This document shows positions 1 to 17,899 of a stretch of DNA of 64,000 nucleotides, one piece after another (positions within the stretch are counted from its first letter, which is position 1; each line of letters starts with the position of its first letter). This DNA comes from Zeus faber (taxonomy: Eukaryota > Chordata > Actinopteri > Zeiformes > Zeidae). The notes beneath the pieces are model-generated. The model did no database searches. It had not been told where the DNA came from and saw nothing but the letters and a program-made list of their open reading frames with translations. The translations under genes were made by a program, and so were the position numbers. Location of the stretch: the NCBI GenBank assembly GCA_960531495.1, contig OY482863.1, positions 6,758,000 to 6,821,999 of the forward strand, read 5' to 3'.

Positions 1-740
1 TCGACTCCCTCGTTTTCACCATCAAGTGCGGCAAAACCGACCAGACAGCTCAGCACTTCCATCTTTTTGTTCCGTCTCGACTCTTACCTCCACCCTCGAT
101 TGTTATCCCTCCAACCCTGTCTTCACCAACAAAATGGGAAGCGCCGCCACTCTTTTCCGGTCCCATCAGCACTTTAGAGACGCTCCTATCACTCTCTCTG
201 CGTTGGCGCGGCTTCATCTGCTTCCTGCCAGGGGCTTTGCGACCAGACCACGACGATCCCAGGCCGCTGGTCCTCCCAAGCTTACCCTAGATACATCCAG
301 GACCTCCGACAAGCCCACGCAAGCCTTAGCCGTTATTAGGAGTTTTTTGGGGATCCGAAGGCATGGCTGAGGCCTGTCACCCTGAAGAGTCTTTACCCCG
401 TCCTGAGTCAAGACTCCTGGCGGTCCATTCTCCACCTGTTCGCCAGTCACACATCATCATCATCATCATCATCTCTTTAACTTTATCTTCGTGCCGTCCG
501 ATCCACATTTCTTGCTTCCCATCCTCAATTTACCCAACAAACGTGATATGTTATGCCTGCACTCCTCTATGTGCTGTTTCCACTGTTGGCGGCAGGCTTC
601 GCCTTTCCCCGTAGTTGTGGTCAGTGAGCCGCTGATATGGATGAACACGCCCATAAAACAAGAGCAGGAAATTCTATACCCCCCAAGTGGCCGAGGTAAA
701 TTGTTAAGGCGACGGCAAAAAAGAATAAATGTCGCCGTCT
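1..740. other. Unassigned left flank
   Basis: No exon is recognised here. Short open frames exist on both strands at about 26-450, but they overlap one another and match no family I know. A short (CAT)n tract lies at 453-472. The missing N-terminal Reeler-domain exons of the downstream frrs1 gene should lie in or to the left of this region; I found no cysteine pattern or spliced exon that fits them, so they are probably outside the window. Confidence 0.4.
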
Positions 741-744
741 CGAA

Positions 745-952
745 TATTACATTACATTACATTGATCAGACGCTTTTATCCAAAGCGACTTACAATTGTT
801 CAATCACCGACGGACGCAGCCATCAGGAGCAATTAGGGGTTAAGTGTCTTGCTCAAGGACACTACAGCATGCTAGCAGGAGGAGCCTGGGATCGGACCTG
901 CAACCTTTAGATCACTAGACCACCAGCTCTACCGCCTGAGCTACCACCCCCA
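745..952 (-). repeat. tRNA-derived teleost SINE
   Basis: The plus strand starts with repeated ATTAC units followed by the common teleost core TTTATCCAAAGCGACTTACA, then a short internal hairpin around GTGTCTTGCTCAAGGACAC. It ends with the reverse complement of a tRNA-like head at about 885-947. Read on the minus strand the head shows an A-box-like TAGCTCAGGCGG and a B-box-like GGTCCGATCCC, so the element lies in minus orientation. Assignment to a named SINE family would need a library search. Confidence 0.75.
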
Positions 953-1179
953 CAATAGAATAGAATTCTGGACCATGCTGGTATTCGAGGTCGACAGAGA
1001 AGAAGCCGTCGCATAAACATGACTAAAAAGGAAAGATTCTCCATTTTGATTGACACCGTTTTCTCTGTGTATAGATCGTTGTGTTTAAGGCCCTAATGTT
1101 GCAAGTTGAAAAGTCATTCTTAGAATTATTATTTATGTTTTGTCCTTTGACCATTTGACACGTCTTTGCCTCTCTTCAG

Positions 1180-8491
<7,312 letters not shown>

Positions 8492-9307
8492 CTTCATGCG
8501 AGGACGAGGGACGATGGCAAGAAGTTGTTTTTTTTTGTCTCTCTTCGACTACAGGGTGTGGTCAGCTACGTGGGAAAAAATGACACGGTCTCATTTTAAA
8601 TTTCTATGAAAATTCTGGAGTCATCCTAGTGTTACGGAATGTAGAAAAAGGCTATTTATTATAACGATGAATTCAGTGATAATGATGTGCCTGGCTCCGT
8701 TATGCCTCTGTCGTTGTTGTTGTTGTTGTTGTTATTATTATTATCATCATCATTATTATATCTGTGAATGGTGACCTCCTTTTCCTGATTCCATCTACAA
8801 NNNNNNNNNNNNNNNNNNNNNNNNNNNNNNNNNNNNNNNNNNNNNNNNNNNNNNNNNNNNNNNNNNNNNNNNNNNNNNNNNNNNNNNNNNNNNNNNNNNN
8901 NNNNNNNNNNNNNNNNNNNNNNNNNNNNNNNNNNNNNNNNNNNNNNNNNNNNNNNNNNNNNNNNNNNNNNNNNNNNNNNNNNNNNNNNNNNNNNNNNNNN
9001 CGTTTCAACGTCGTGTGTGCGCAGCAAAAACCTGTATGACGGCGTCGCGGCTTCAGTCGCTCGCTTACGCGTCAGTCCACACGTTTCAATGCGGCTTCGT
9101 GCAGTCCGTGGCCCAACGACATTATTATCTTTTCGTGACAAATTGCTTAATCCGACTGGGGGAGCGTGAACAGCGCATCGGCGCCTGAGGAATAAACGTC
9201 AACTTAATTCATTTGCGGGTTCATATTTAGAAAAGGCGTCGTCACCACACGTTCATTCGTCGCAAAGCCAGGTCGGAGTGTTTTATAAAGAAAGATAAAC
9301 ACGTACG

Positions 9308-9348
<41 letters not shown>

Positions 9349-9659
9349 TAGATCGAATTTTTTTTTTTGGGTAATATTTGTCTATATTTGTGTTAATATC
9401 TCAACTTTTTCAGCTTATATCTCCATTATTTCGCCGATTACTCAAACTCACCACGATTAATATCGACATCGACGTGTGTTGGTGTAAGTGGACAGCGCGG
9501 AAACTACAATCAATTGACCTGCTCAGAAATAAAAATAAAATACGATTTTTTTTTTTTTGTTTGTTTTTGTTTTTCTTTTATTTCGTATCTTCATTATATA
9601 TAATGGGGGGAAAAAACGTCATATATTTAACCAGAGGAAAAACGAAATAAAAAGCAGTC
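8492..9659. other. frrs1 3' flank with assembly gap
   Basis: Sequence after the frrs1 stop, probably including its 3' UTR. An AATAAA lies at 9191-9196 and could be the poly(A) signal, but the 200-N gap at 8801-9000 prevents tracing the UTR. A run of about 30 A stands at 9316-9345, and AT-rich sequence follows. No further gene is seen. Confidence 0.45.
8801..9000. other. Assembly gap (200 N)
   Basis: The sequence is N at every position. A run of exactly 200 N may be a fixed-size placeholder rather than a measured gap. A GTT/ATT microsatellite at 8714-8750 precedes it. Confidence 0.99.
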
Positions 9660-10260
9660 GCTCCGCTTCCGGGCAGTGACGTCGACGTGCGGGGCCCCGG
9701 ACGTCACAGTCACGTGGGCGCTGTAGTTCGACCCCCGCCTCATTACGCCGCCGCGTCGCCGTGGGATCCACAAGCTCGAACGTCGCGTCGCCCCGGCTCT
9801 GCTGTCTCGCCGCTTCCCGCTGTCTCGCCGCCAGCTGCCGTCTCGCCGCTTCGGGGGCTCTCTTGGGGGGGGGAAGGCTGTGACCGCACCGCTCACTCCG
9901 CACGACCAACAACTGACGGCATCACGACGCCGAGATATTTCGTCCCCACCACGCCGACGCCCTGATATCGCATGTCCTCGATCCAGAACCTCAAATCCTT
10001 TGGTGAGTTGTGTCGGCGCTCGACGCGGCGGGAACGGGCGGCGAACGGTCGCCCGGTCGACGGACTCGTTCGGTTCGTGGCCGACCGTGGTTCGGCCGGC
10101 GAGGAGGGCACTTCCGGGATGCGGCGGGGGGGGTCTTGTCTTGCTAGCGCGATCAGCCTGTTTGTTACGTAATGTCGGATCCGACGAATTCCAGCCGGGG
10201 CCGCTCTCCGCCGCTGCGGCACAGTTGCGACCCCAAGCCCGACCGAACGTTACGTAATCG
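9660..10260 (+). promoter_or_regulatory. CpG-rich promoter region of eif1b
   Basis: CG dinucleotides are frequent here and rare in the flanks. Motifs before the start codon include an ETS-like CTTCCGG (9666-9672), a CRE-like TGACGTCG (9677-9684), a second CRE half in GACGTCA (9700-9706) and an E-box CACGTG (9711-9716). This fits a housekeeping CpG-island promoter. The exact transcription start cannot be placed. Confidence 0.6.
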
Positions 10261-11504
10261 ACCCATTGGGCTTATTCGAGCAAGACGAGCGTTTTGTAAA
10301 AACCGGACACAAGCCGTGTCGTTACCTTCCCGTGCGTTTAAAGCCATTTGTAGACGCGGTATCACGGTTCTTACGTTTAGATGTCGCCCCGTCGGGAGAG
10401 CGCTGAGATACTTGGGGAAGTTTGATTTTCGGATGTCTGCGTTTCGTACACCTTCTTTGCATTGCCGCACATGTGTATATGACAGAGCTTGGCTAGATGA
10501 CATAACGCTGGTCTTTCCATGTGTTGTGATGTCGTTGCCCACCCCCTCCCCCAGATCCCTTTGCTGATGCAACCAAGGGTGACGACTTACTCCCATCAGG
10601 GACTGAGGATAAAATCCACATAAGGATTCAGCAACGCAACGGGCGCAAAACCCTAACCACCGTGCAGGGCATTGCACACGACTACGACAAGAAGAAGCTG
10701 GTGAAGGCCGTCAAAAGAGTGAGCCGGCTTAGTGGGGGGGGAGGGCGCCTAACCCACTACCTCAGGTTTCCACACCTGCACGTGTCCGTGCGAGGGGGGG
10801 GGGCCGCGCATTGACCCGCTTGTCTCGTCCTCTTGTTTGGCAGAGATTTGCCTGCAATGGCACTGTGATCGAGCACCCCGAGTACGGCGAGGTCATTCAG
10901 CTCCAGGGAGACCAGAGGAAGAACATCTGTCAGTTCCTGCTCGAGGTAAAGAGCGCGCGCGCGCACACACAGTCAGAGGATTTAACATACACGTTTAGAA
11001 AAACAAACATTTGCTCAAGATCAAGACTAATTCTAGCGTACATTTGGCAAGATCTGTCTATTACCGAGATTAGGGTTGTACATCAAAGGCCCACGCCAGA
11101 AAGACGCACTTGAAGTTATTTCTCATAATGAACATCGGATTAAAAAAAAAAAAAAAAACATTAAATCATTACATTTTTGGAGATATGATTTTGGAAGTTG
11201 GTGCGAATTTCACCATGTGTTGGATTGAGCTCCTCACCAATTGTTTTGGTTTTTTTATCCAGGAATTTGCGGTCTTAAATGTCAAAACTTTGGCCTAAAA
11301 TGACTCTTATCCACAAGAAGTCGTGGGAAAATAACTTAATGGGCCCCAACCTATGGGTTTGCAGTGTAAGCAATTGTCTCGTAGTTTAATAACAACCTAA
11401 TTTCCTGTGTGTTTGCATTTTGTCTTTTTTGTTGTTGTTTTTTCTCCCCCTTTGTCCAGATCGGGATTGTCCGCGAGGAGCAGCTGAAGGTCCATGGATT
11501 TTAA
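9972..11504 (+). CDS. eif1b: Eukaryotic translation initiation factor 1b, complete
   Basis: SUI1-family factor that binds the 40S subunit near the P site, promotes scanning and rejects non-AUG start codons. Exons 9972-10002, 10555-10718, 10844-10945 and 11460-11504 join in frame to 113 residues plus TAA, exactly the family length. Recognisable text includes MSSIQNLKSFDPFADATKGD, IHIRIQQRNGRKTLTTVQGI, FACNGTVIEHPEYGEVIQLQ and the C-terminus EEQLKVHGF. DATKGDDLLP and FLLEIGIVREEQ are closer to EIF1B than to EIF1. Lys in TEDKIHI (usually Tyr), His in GIAHDYD (usually Asp) and VKRRF (usually FKKKF) differ from mammals. The start sits in a CpG island. AATAAA at 11641 is a suitable poly(A) signal. 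Confidence 0.96.
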
Positions 11505-11640
11505 CGTCATGCTGTCGCACCCCCGGGCCCTGCAGCTACTGTCCGGCCTTTAGTCCCTAAACTAAACACCCCCCCTACACGTCATGCGTTGAGCAACCGC
11601 ATTTAGCAATATGTCTAATGTAACATTCTCGCAATAACGC

Positions 11641-11646
11641 AATAAA
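11641..11646 (+). terminator. Poly(A) signal of eif1b
   Basis: AATAAA lies 137 bases after the eif1b stop codon and is the first canonical hexamer downstream of it. Confidence 0.65.
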
Positions 11647-11699
11647 AATCAAAAGTTTTACCATGAACCGATCTTCCAGACTACATCAACGCTGCCTTT

Positions 11700-13088
11700 A
11701 ACTGTTTATTTGATTTTATTTTTTATTTTTTTTCCCTCACTTAGTGATTTGCCCGTCTCTCTTTAGGAACAGGTTTGCAATTTCTCCGCCCAGGCCTTAG
11801 TAAAATGTCTGTTTCCGTCATTTATAAATTGATATCACAGCTGGACGATGAACCACTGGGGAGAACGTACCACTTTGCTGCCGCTCCTCGCTGTTCCCAC
11901 CCCGATTGGGCAAATGCTAAAGCTATGAAATAGAGGTCAAATCTCCTTTTCGAAGGTTGGAAGCTCATAATCTCCTACTGCGGGGGGGGAGGTTGCCAAC
12001 CGTGAATCATGTTTTTCAGCATGTTATCGACTGTGCTACATTCATGCTTTCGCAAGAGACTAGAAACAGGAGGTTGTGCCATTTCTTACAGGGAACCTAC
12101 TGTTGCCTCCGTTAGTTCATCTTTAGATTAACTGCAGCTATTGCAACTATAATGTGATATTATTTTCATTGAGAACATGTTCGTAAAATACTCAGAAAAT
12201 GAGATGTAATGTTTTAAGGTGTTTTGTTGCGTTGGGCCAAAGAAGAGTGGTGTGTTTCTCAGTAGTGAAGCACTCACCAAGTTTGCGGTCTTCACATTTA
12301 TGAATGATGGAATCCAACATTTTTAATAAGACCTGGTTTGGAAAAATAATGAACCATTGAGAGGCCTACTGCACATCCATAGCATTTCATTTTTCAGTCG
12401 AGCTAAATGTTGTGTTCCGTTTTCCCTGGTCAGCCTCTGATTCGAGTCGCAGCACCCGCCATCATTGGCTTTCTGTATATACTCGTGAATTCATATGATC
12501 GTCGAATAAAAGATCCCTACCTTTTCTTTATTCTTTAGTCTAATCCTCTGTTTAATCCTCAGACTAAACCTGCTCCCTAGCACAGGCTCCCTCGCAGTTA
12601 CAACCCCATCACCCTTTAAGGACTTCTTGAATGTCATTCGAGGATTTCTGAGAATTGGAAAAACCAATTTACAGTCGTTTAATCGGCTAAAATTAGCTGG
12701 CAAAATTTATTTTTCAAAATAAGTCAACAGACTAGTAACGGTGGAGGAAATGTCTCGACAACTCGGTGAAAGGAGCACAGTATGTGTTGCTTTTGCGTAA
12801 CAAGTCATTTCCAATCGATGCGTGGGGTGAGATAGTTCAGGTGAAACAGAAAATACAGCAATTGTCACTTTGTCTAAGTTTATTGTAAAGATGATTGCAA
12901 TCAGCGGGGAGCACTTTACAGGTCACACAGAATAGCGAAGAGCATCTCCCCCGAACCTTGCTCGAGGGATTGTATCAACTGTCACATGGACAGTTATTGT
13001 GATGGTGTCACAAAGGCATTTGCAATTGTTTCATCTCAGCTTAACTTGTAATTGTGAGCTGCCCAACAACAGGGCCAACAGTACAAAG
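11700..13088. other. Intergenic DNA downstream of eif1b
   Basis: No spliced exon, RNA gene or recognisable transposon was found. The sequence is ordinary AT-rich intergenic DNA with short poly-T and poly-G runs. Confidence 0.4.
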
Positions 13089-13089
13089 G

Positions 13090-15190
13090 TTCAAGATTCA
13101 AGAGGTTTATTCGTCACATACATATACATACTTTCATACATATATGCAGTGAAATGTAATGCAACGCACCCAGTGATTACACACCATGTCCTAGGAAAAT
13201 TTCTACTAGACCAACTAACTGAGATAGGCAATTATGTATATACAGATATGTTTATTAAAGTGGCATGTGAATAAAGTGAGGTAGTGTTTGGGATAATACA
13301 GCACAGTACGGCGCAGCAATACGGTATCACCGAACAACCCTGATCAGTGACACAGTATGCGGTACAGTATGCTACATACAGTACATTAAGGTAGTGGAGC
13401 CTATGTGTGTGGCTCAGTGAGGACCCCTGGTGAGGTCAGCATTGACAGTTCTAATGGCTTGTGAGAAAAAACTGTCTCAGTCTCTCTGTTCTCGCTGTGT
13501 GACTGTGGAGGCGCTTGCCCGACGGCAGCAGCTGGAACAGTCCATTGTTGGGGTGGTGAGGATCCTTCATGATCCTACAAGCTCTGCTACTACACCTGGT
13601 GTACAAGTCCTGCAAGGGGGGAAGGGTAGTTCCAGTGGTACGTTCAGCTGAACGCACCACCCTCTGCAGGGCCCGCCTGTCCTGAGTAGTACAGTTCCCA
13701 AACCAGGCAGTGATGTTGCCTGTCAGGATGCTCTCCACTGCTCCAGAGTAGAAGGACTTGAGGATCCTCACCGAGGCCTGGAATGTCCTCAGCTGCCTGA
13801 GGTGGTAAAGACGCTGCCTCGCCTTTCTCACCAGAGTGTCTGTTTGTAAAGTCCATGTTAAGTCCTCTGTGATGTGGACTCCCAGGTACTTGAAGCTGCT
13901 CACCCTGACGACAGAAGTCCCATTAATCACTAAGGGCACGTGCGTCCTCAACTGTAATCCTCGCCTAAAGTCCACAATCAACTCCTTAGTTTTGCTGACG
14001 TTCAGGTGGAGGCTGTTGTCCTGGCACCAGAGTGACAGCTCAGCCACCTCCTGGCGGTAGGCCTCCTCATCGCAGTCGGTGATCAGGCCCACGACAACGG
14101 TGTCATCAGCAAACTTGATGATGGTGTTGGAGCTGGACCTGGCCACGCAGTCGTGTGTACAGGGAGTACAGTAGGGGGCTGAGGATGCAGCCCTGGGGGG
14201 ATCCTGTGTTCAGGGTGAGGGAGCTGGACATGTGCTTCCCCACCCTAAACACCTGGGGGCGAGCTGTGAGGAAGTCCAGGATCCAGGCGCACAGCGGAGC
14301 ATTCAGTCTGAGCTCCTTCAGCTTGACAGTCAGTCTGGTGGGAACTATGGTGTTGAAAGCCGAAGTGTAATCAATGAACAGCATTCTCACATAGGCCCCC
14401 TTCTGGCCATCCAGGTGCGTGAGCGTGGTTTGCAGTACCTGGGAGACCACGTCATCCGTGGATCTGTTCTGCCGGTACACAAACTGCAACGGGTCCAAGG
14501 TTGCGGGGGAGGGAGGCGCAGATATAATCTTTAATCAACCTCTCGAAACACTTCATGACCACCGAGTTGAGGGCCACCGGACGGTAGTCATTCAGGCAGG
14601 TTGGAGAGGCGATCTTCAGGACAGGAACGACGGTGGACCTCTTGAAGCAGGACGGGACCACTGATTCAGCCAGGGAGATGTTGAATATTGAAGTGAACAC
14701 CGGAGCTAGCTGGTTAGCACAGGTCTTCAGTACTCGTCCAGATATGCCGTCTGGGCCCGCAGCTTTCCTGGTGTTCACCCGCATCAAAGCCCTCCTGACC
14801 TCGTGCACGGACACTGAGAGTGCGCGCTCATCCCCAGCGGTGTAACTCCAATTAGCCGGCGAGCTAGCGGTGCTGCTGCCAGACTCAAACCGCGCATAAA
14901 AGGAGTTCAGTTGGTTGGCCAGGGAGACGTCCACACTCGTGGCTGGAGAAGAGCTGCTCTTGTAGTTTGTTATCGTTCCCAGCCCCTCCCACAAGCGTCT
15001 TGTGTCCCCCCGCTCCATCTGTAGCTCCACAGTCTCCCTGTACGTCCGTTTAGCGTCCTTCACCGCCCTCCGCAGATTGTACGACGCCGCTCTGTAATTG
15101 TCCATATTCCACATTCTCCCTGTACGTCCGTTTAGCGTCCTTCACCGCCCTCCGCAGAGTGTACGACGCCGCTTTGTAATTGTCCATATT
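13090..15190 (-). mobile_element. 5'-truncated Rex1/Babar-like LINE (copy 1) with reverse transcriptase remnant
   Basis: Minus-strand coding remnants at 15114-14452, 14498-14106 and 14146-13451 are successive parts of one reverse transcriptase broken by frameshifts. Motifs include [44 protein letters not shown], an intact catalytic FADD at about 14102-14113, and a C-terminal KYLGVHI block. The 3' end (low coordinates) is a UTR finishing in TTGAATCTTGAA repeats at about 13090; the same tail occurs near 26040 and 30163. The first 82 bp at the 5' end are tandemly duplicated. The endonuclease domain is missing. CR1/L2/Rex/jockey group by motif; the exact clade is inferred. Confidence 0.85.
15033..15190. 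repeat. 82-bp tandem duplication at the LINE 5' end
   Basis: The block from TCTCCCTGTACGTCCG to TGTCCATATT starts at 15033 and again at 15115, with about two base differences. It is the truncated 5' end of the LINE at 13090-15190. Confidence 0.85.
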
Positions 15191-15199
15191 TCCAGATAC

Positions 15200-17480
15200 A
15201 ATATGGACAATGGAGCTACAGACTGTGGAGCTACAGATGGAGCGGGTGTTCCTGTTAGTAAAGCAGATACGGGGTTACAAGCAGGCATAGGGTTAGTTCA
15301 GTATTTTTATCCATTGCATGATCATCCGGAAAAAAACAACTGACCAAATTCCTGGATCCCACCAAACTGATAATCACGGGGGGCTAGGGAGGATACCCGG
15401 TCTGTGTCTTGGAATGTGTCCTCAGTGTCTCGTAATCCACTCACACCTCATTCACCATGCCCACCAAATCATCAGCGATAAAAGATATCCGTATCGAACA
15501 TATATCCGAACCGGATCTCAGCAGTGGGGAAACATCTAAACGGGCCCATTAGGTGTTTAATAGATGTAATATCGCTGTTATATACTGTATATATAGATAT
15601 ACATTTATTATGGTTTTTAAACAATTTGGATAATGAAATCACAACTTGCTTCAGATATTAGATATATTTTGTTTATTTGTTAGAGAGGGACCCCCAACCC
15701 CCGCCAGGCTGGCAGCCAGCCGCCCCCCGGTGCCAGTCAGTTAATCCATTCTGTGGAACAGGAGGGGGGGGAGCAGAGTTAATGATGGATACCCAGACAC
15801 ACCGGGTGGTCAAGCTTCTCCTTTCAAATGCTGTTTTAATGGCTTGGTAAACAATGTTATTGCAAGATTAAATTGACCGTTTGAACATTTTCAAGGTTAT
15901 AGGAAAATGTGTTGCGAATTCAAACGACGAATAATACAAATACAGTTTATGAATAGATATGTCAAGACGCGTGACGATGCTTTACAAAAGCGTTTTTGTA
16001 CAGGTTTTTTTGTGGAATCGACTTGAGTATTGACCTATTCACATCAAACCCCAAAGATTAGATTGGTTATCTGTTACCATGGGTTTCCTTTATATAATAT
16101 TTCTTAACTTGCCATCAGACATTTTTTTTTGTAGGCTGCTCCCAAGTACCTCCAGTGTCTCAGTTCAAGATGTCTGCTGTTTAGGTTGAAATACCTTCAG
16201 ATCAATGTGGAGATTGGAGGGTGTTTGTTGTCATGATCTTTGTAGCAAACACCAATGGCAACATGAATCTCTCACGCCACACTTTTCAAAATACACAGTA
16301 CACAATGCACACAGTGAAGTCCTTGAATTATTTGATTTCATTTTTATATGACTTAAAGGACAGATTTGCTATTTTCTAACCCTAGCCTTAAAACATGTTG
16401 AAACTCCCATTTCAACAAACGGGGAAACTCACGTCATAGTGAACTTTGAATAATAGTCATCACACACTTTTTTTCAGATGGAATTTTTGCAATTGCCGTA
16501 GCACCTCCAAAGCCCGACGTTGGCCACAGTAGGTGGCCAGTAGAAAGCGTTGCAACTTCCTGTTTCTGGTCTCCTGCGTTAGTGTGGATGTAGCCAAAGG
16601 AGCTCATTTGCAGAAGTGCAAAAACCAATTACCCCAAAAAACCTGATAAAATACACGGTCTGCAACCATTTTAATACAAAGACTGTCCATGTACTGTATC
16701 GTGAGATTCCTGTAGATTGAACATATTTTTGTAAGGTTTGAACATTTGCCCTGGATGGGAACAACATTTTAATACGACCTGGATTGAAAAATGGCAAACA
16801 TATATTTTAAGGAAGGAGGACAGAACCAGCCAAAAGAAGAAGAAAACTCCTTCGCCCTCTCTCCTCATCTCTTCCTGCATCGCCTTTAAAACTGCTTTAC
16901 AACCTTATTATGCATTTGTTATTGCACATCTACAGGGAAACCTACGCTGCGTACGCTGGGACTTGTCTTCAGCCAAACTTTTAACCCAGCGGCACCATCT
17001 GGCAGCTCTCGCAATTAATCTTTGATGGTGTTTATCAAAAGCTCTTATCAAATTCCTTTGCGAATACTCTACGGCATGATACGAGGCTTCTTGGATAACT
17101 TCACAAACACGAGCGCCGCATATATATCTTCCTGGGTGTCCCAGCCTGGGAGCCTGAAACCCCATCAACACACTGGGCTCCCCGGAGGAGACCAGGGCAT
17201 TAATAAAGAGTTTGATGATTCAGCCAATAGAGATGGGTGCAGATGCGGCCGATGATTGGATGCAGCACACTGTAGAGGAACCTGAAAGGGCAGGTTTGTT
17301 GTTTTTCAAGGCAGGTCTTATTAAAATGTTTCTTCCCCATCATTATGACTTCAACTATTAACCATTGATCCTCCCCGTAAAAAGAGCTGCACGAGAAAAT
17401 GATCCATGATCCTTTCTATTTGAAAATAGCATATTAGGAAATTTCATGCTACATTATATAAAAAAAAAAATATTAGCCTG
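15200..17480. other. Intergenic DNA, no gene seen
   Basis: No exon was supported. A direct repeat TGGAGCTACAGA occurs twice near 15211-15240. The segment at about 16900-17290 is non-repetitive and balanced in composition, and could be conserved non-coding DNA; only alignment could tell. Confidence 0.35.
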
Positions 17481-17485
17481 TGCTG

Positions 17486-17880
17486 TCAACGTGCTAGGCA
17501 TACAACATGGTGTATTTGTGTGCCATTGCCATTACACATGTGTCCAAACCATCTTAATCTGGCCTCTCTCACTTTTTCACCAAACTGTCCAACCTGAGCT
17601 GTCCCTCTAATGTACTCGTTCTTAATCCTGTCCATCCTTGTCACGCCTAATGAAAATCTCAACCTCCTCAACTCTGCCATCTCCAGTTCAGCCACCTGCC
17701 TTTTTGTCAGTGCAACTCCCTCTAAACCGTACAACATGGCTGGTCTCACTACCGTCCTGGAGACCTTCCCCTTTACTCTTGCTGGAACCCTTCTGCCACG
17801 GATCACTCCAGACACTCTTCTCCACCCACTCCACCCTGCCTGTACTCTCTTCTTAAACCTCTTGAATCTTCAATCTTCAA
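17486..17880 (-). pseudogene. RTE-like LINE reverse transcriptase C-terminal fragment
   Basis: A 109-codon minus-strand frame carries the block typical of RTE/BovB reverse transcriptase C-termini: VRPAMLYGLEGVALTK, AELRRLRFSLGVTRMDRIKN, EYIRGTAQVGQ and RLRWFGHM. Catalytic RT motifs are absent, so this is a 5'-truncated dead copy. Confidence 0.75.
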
Positions 17881-17899
17881 TCATTGCAACAACCTCAAT

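Noticed and set aside
26-450. Overlapping frames of 114 and 78 codons at the left edge
   Set aside because: No family signature, no splice relation to frrs1, and both strands are open over the same stretch.
885-947. tRNA gene on the minus strand
   Set aside because: Box-like words are present, but the sequence is the head of a dispersed SINE and does not form a complete cloverleaf by eye.
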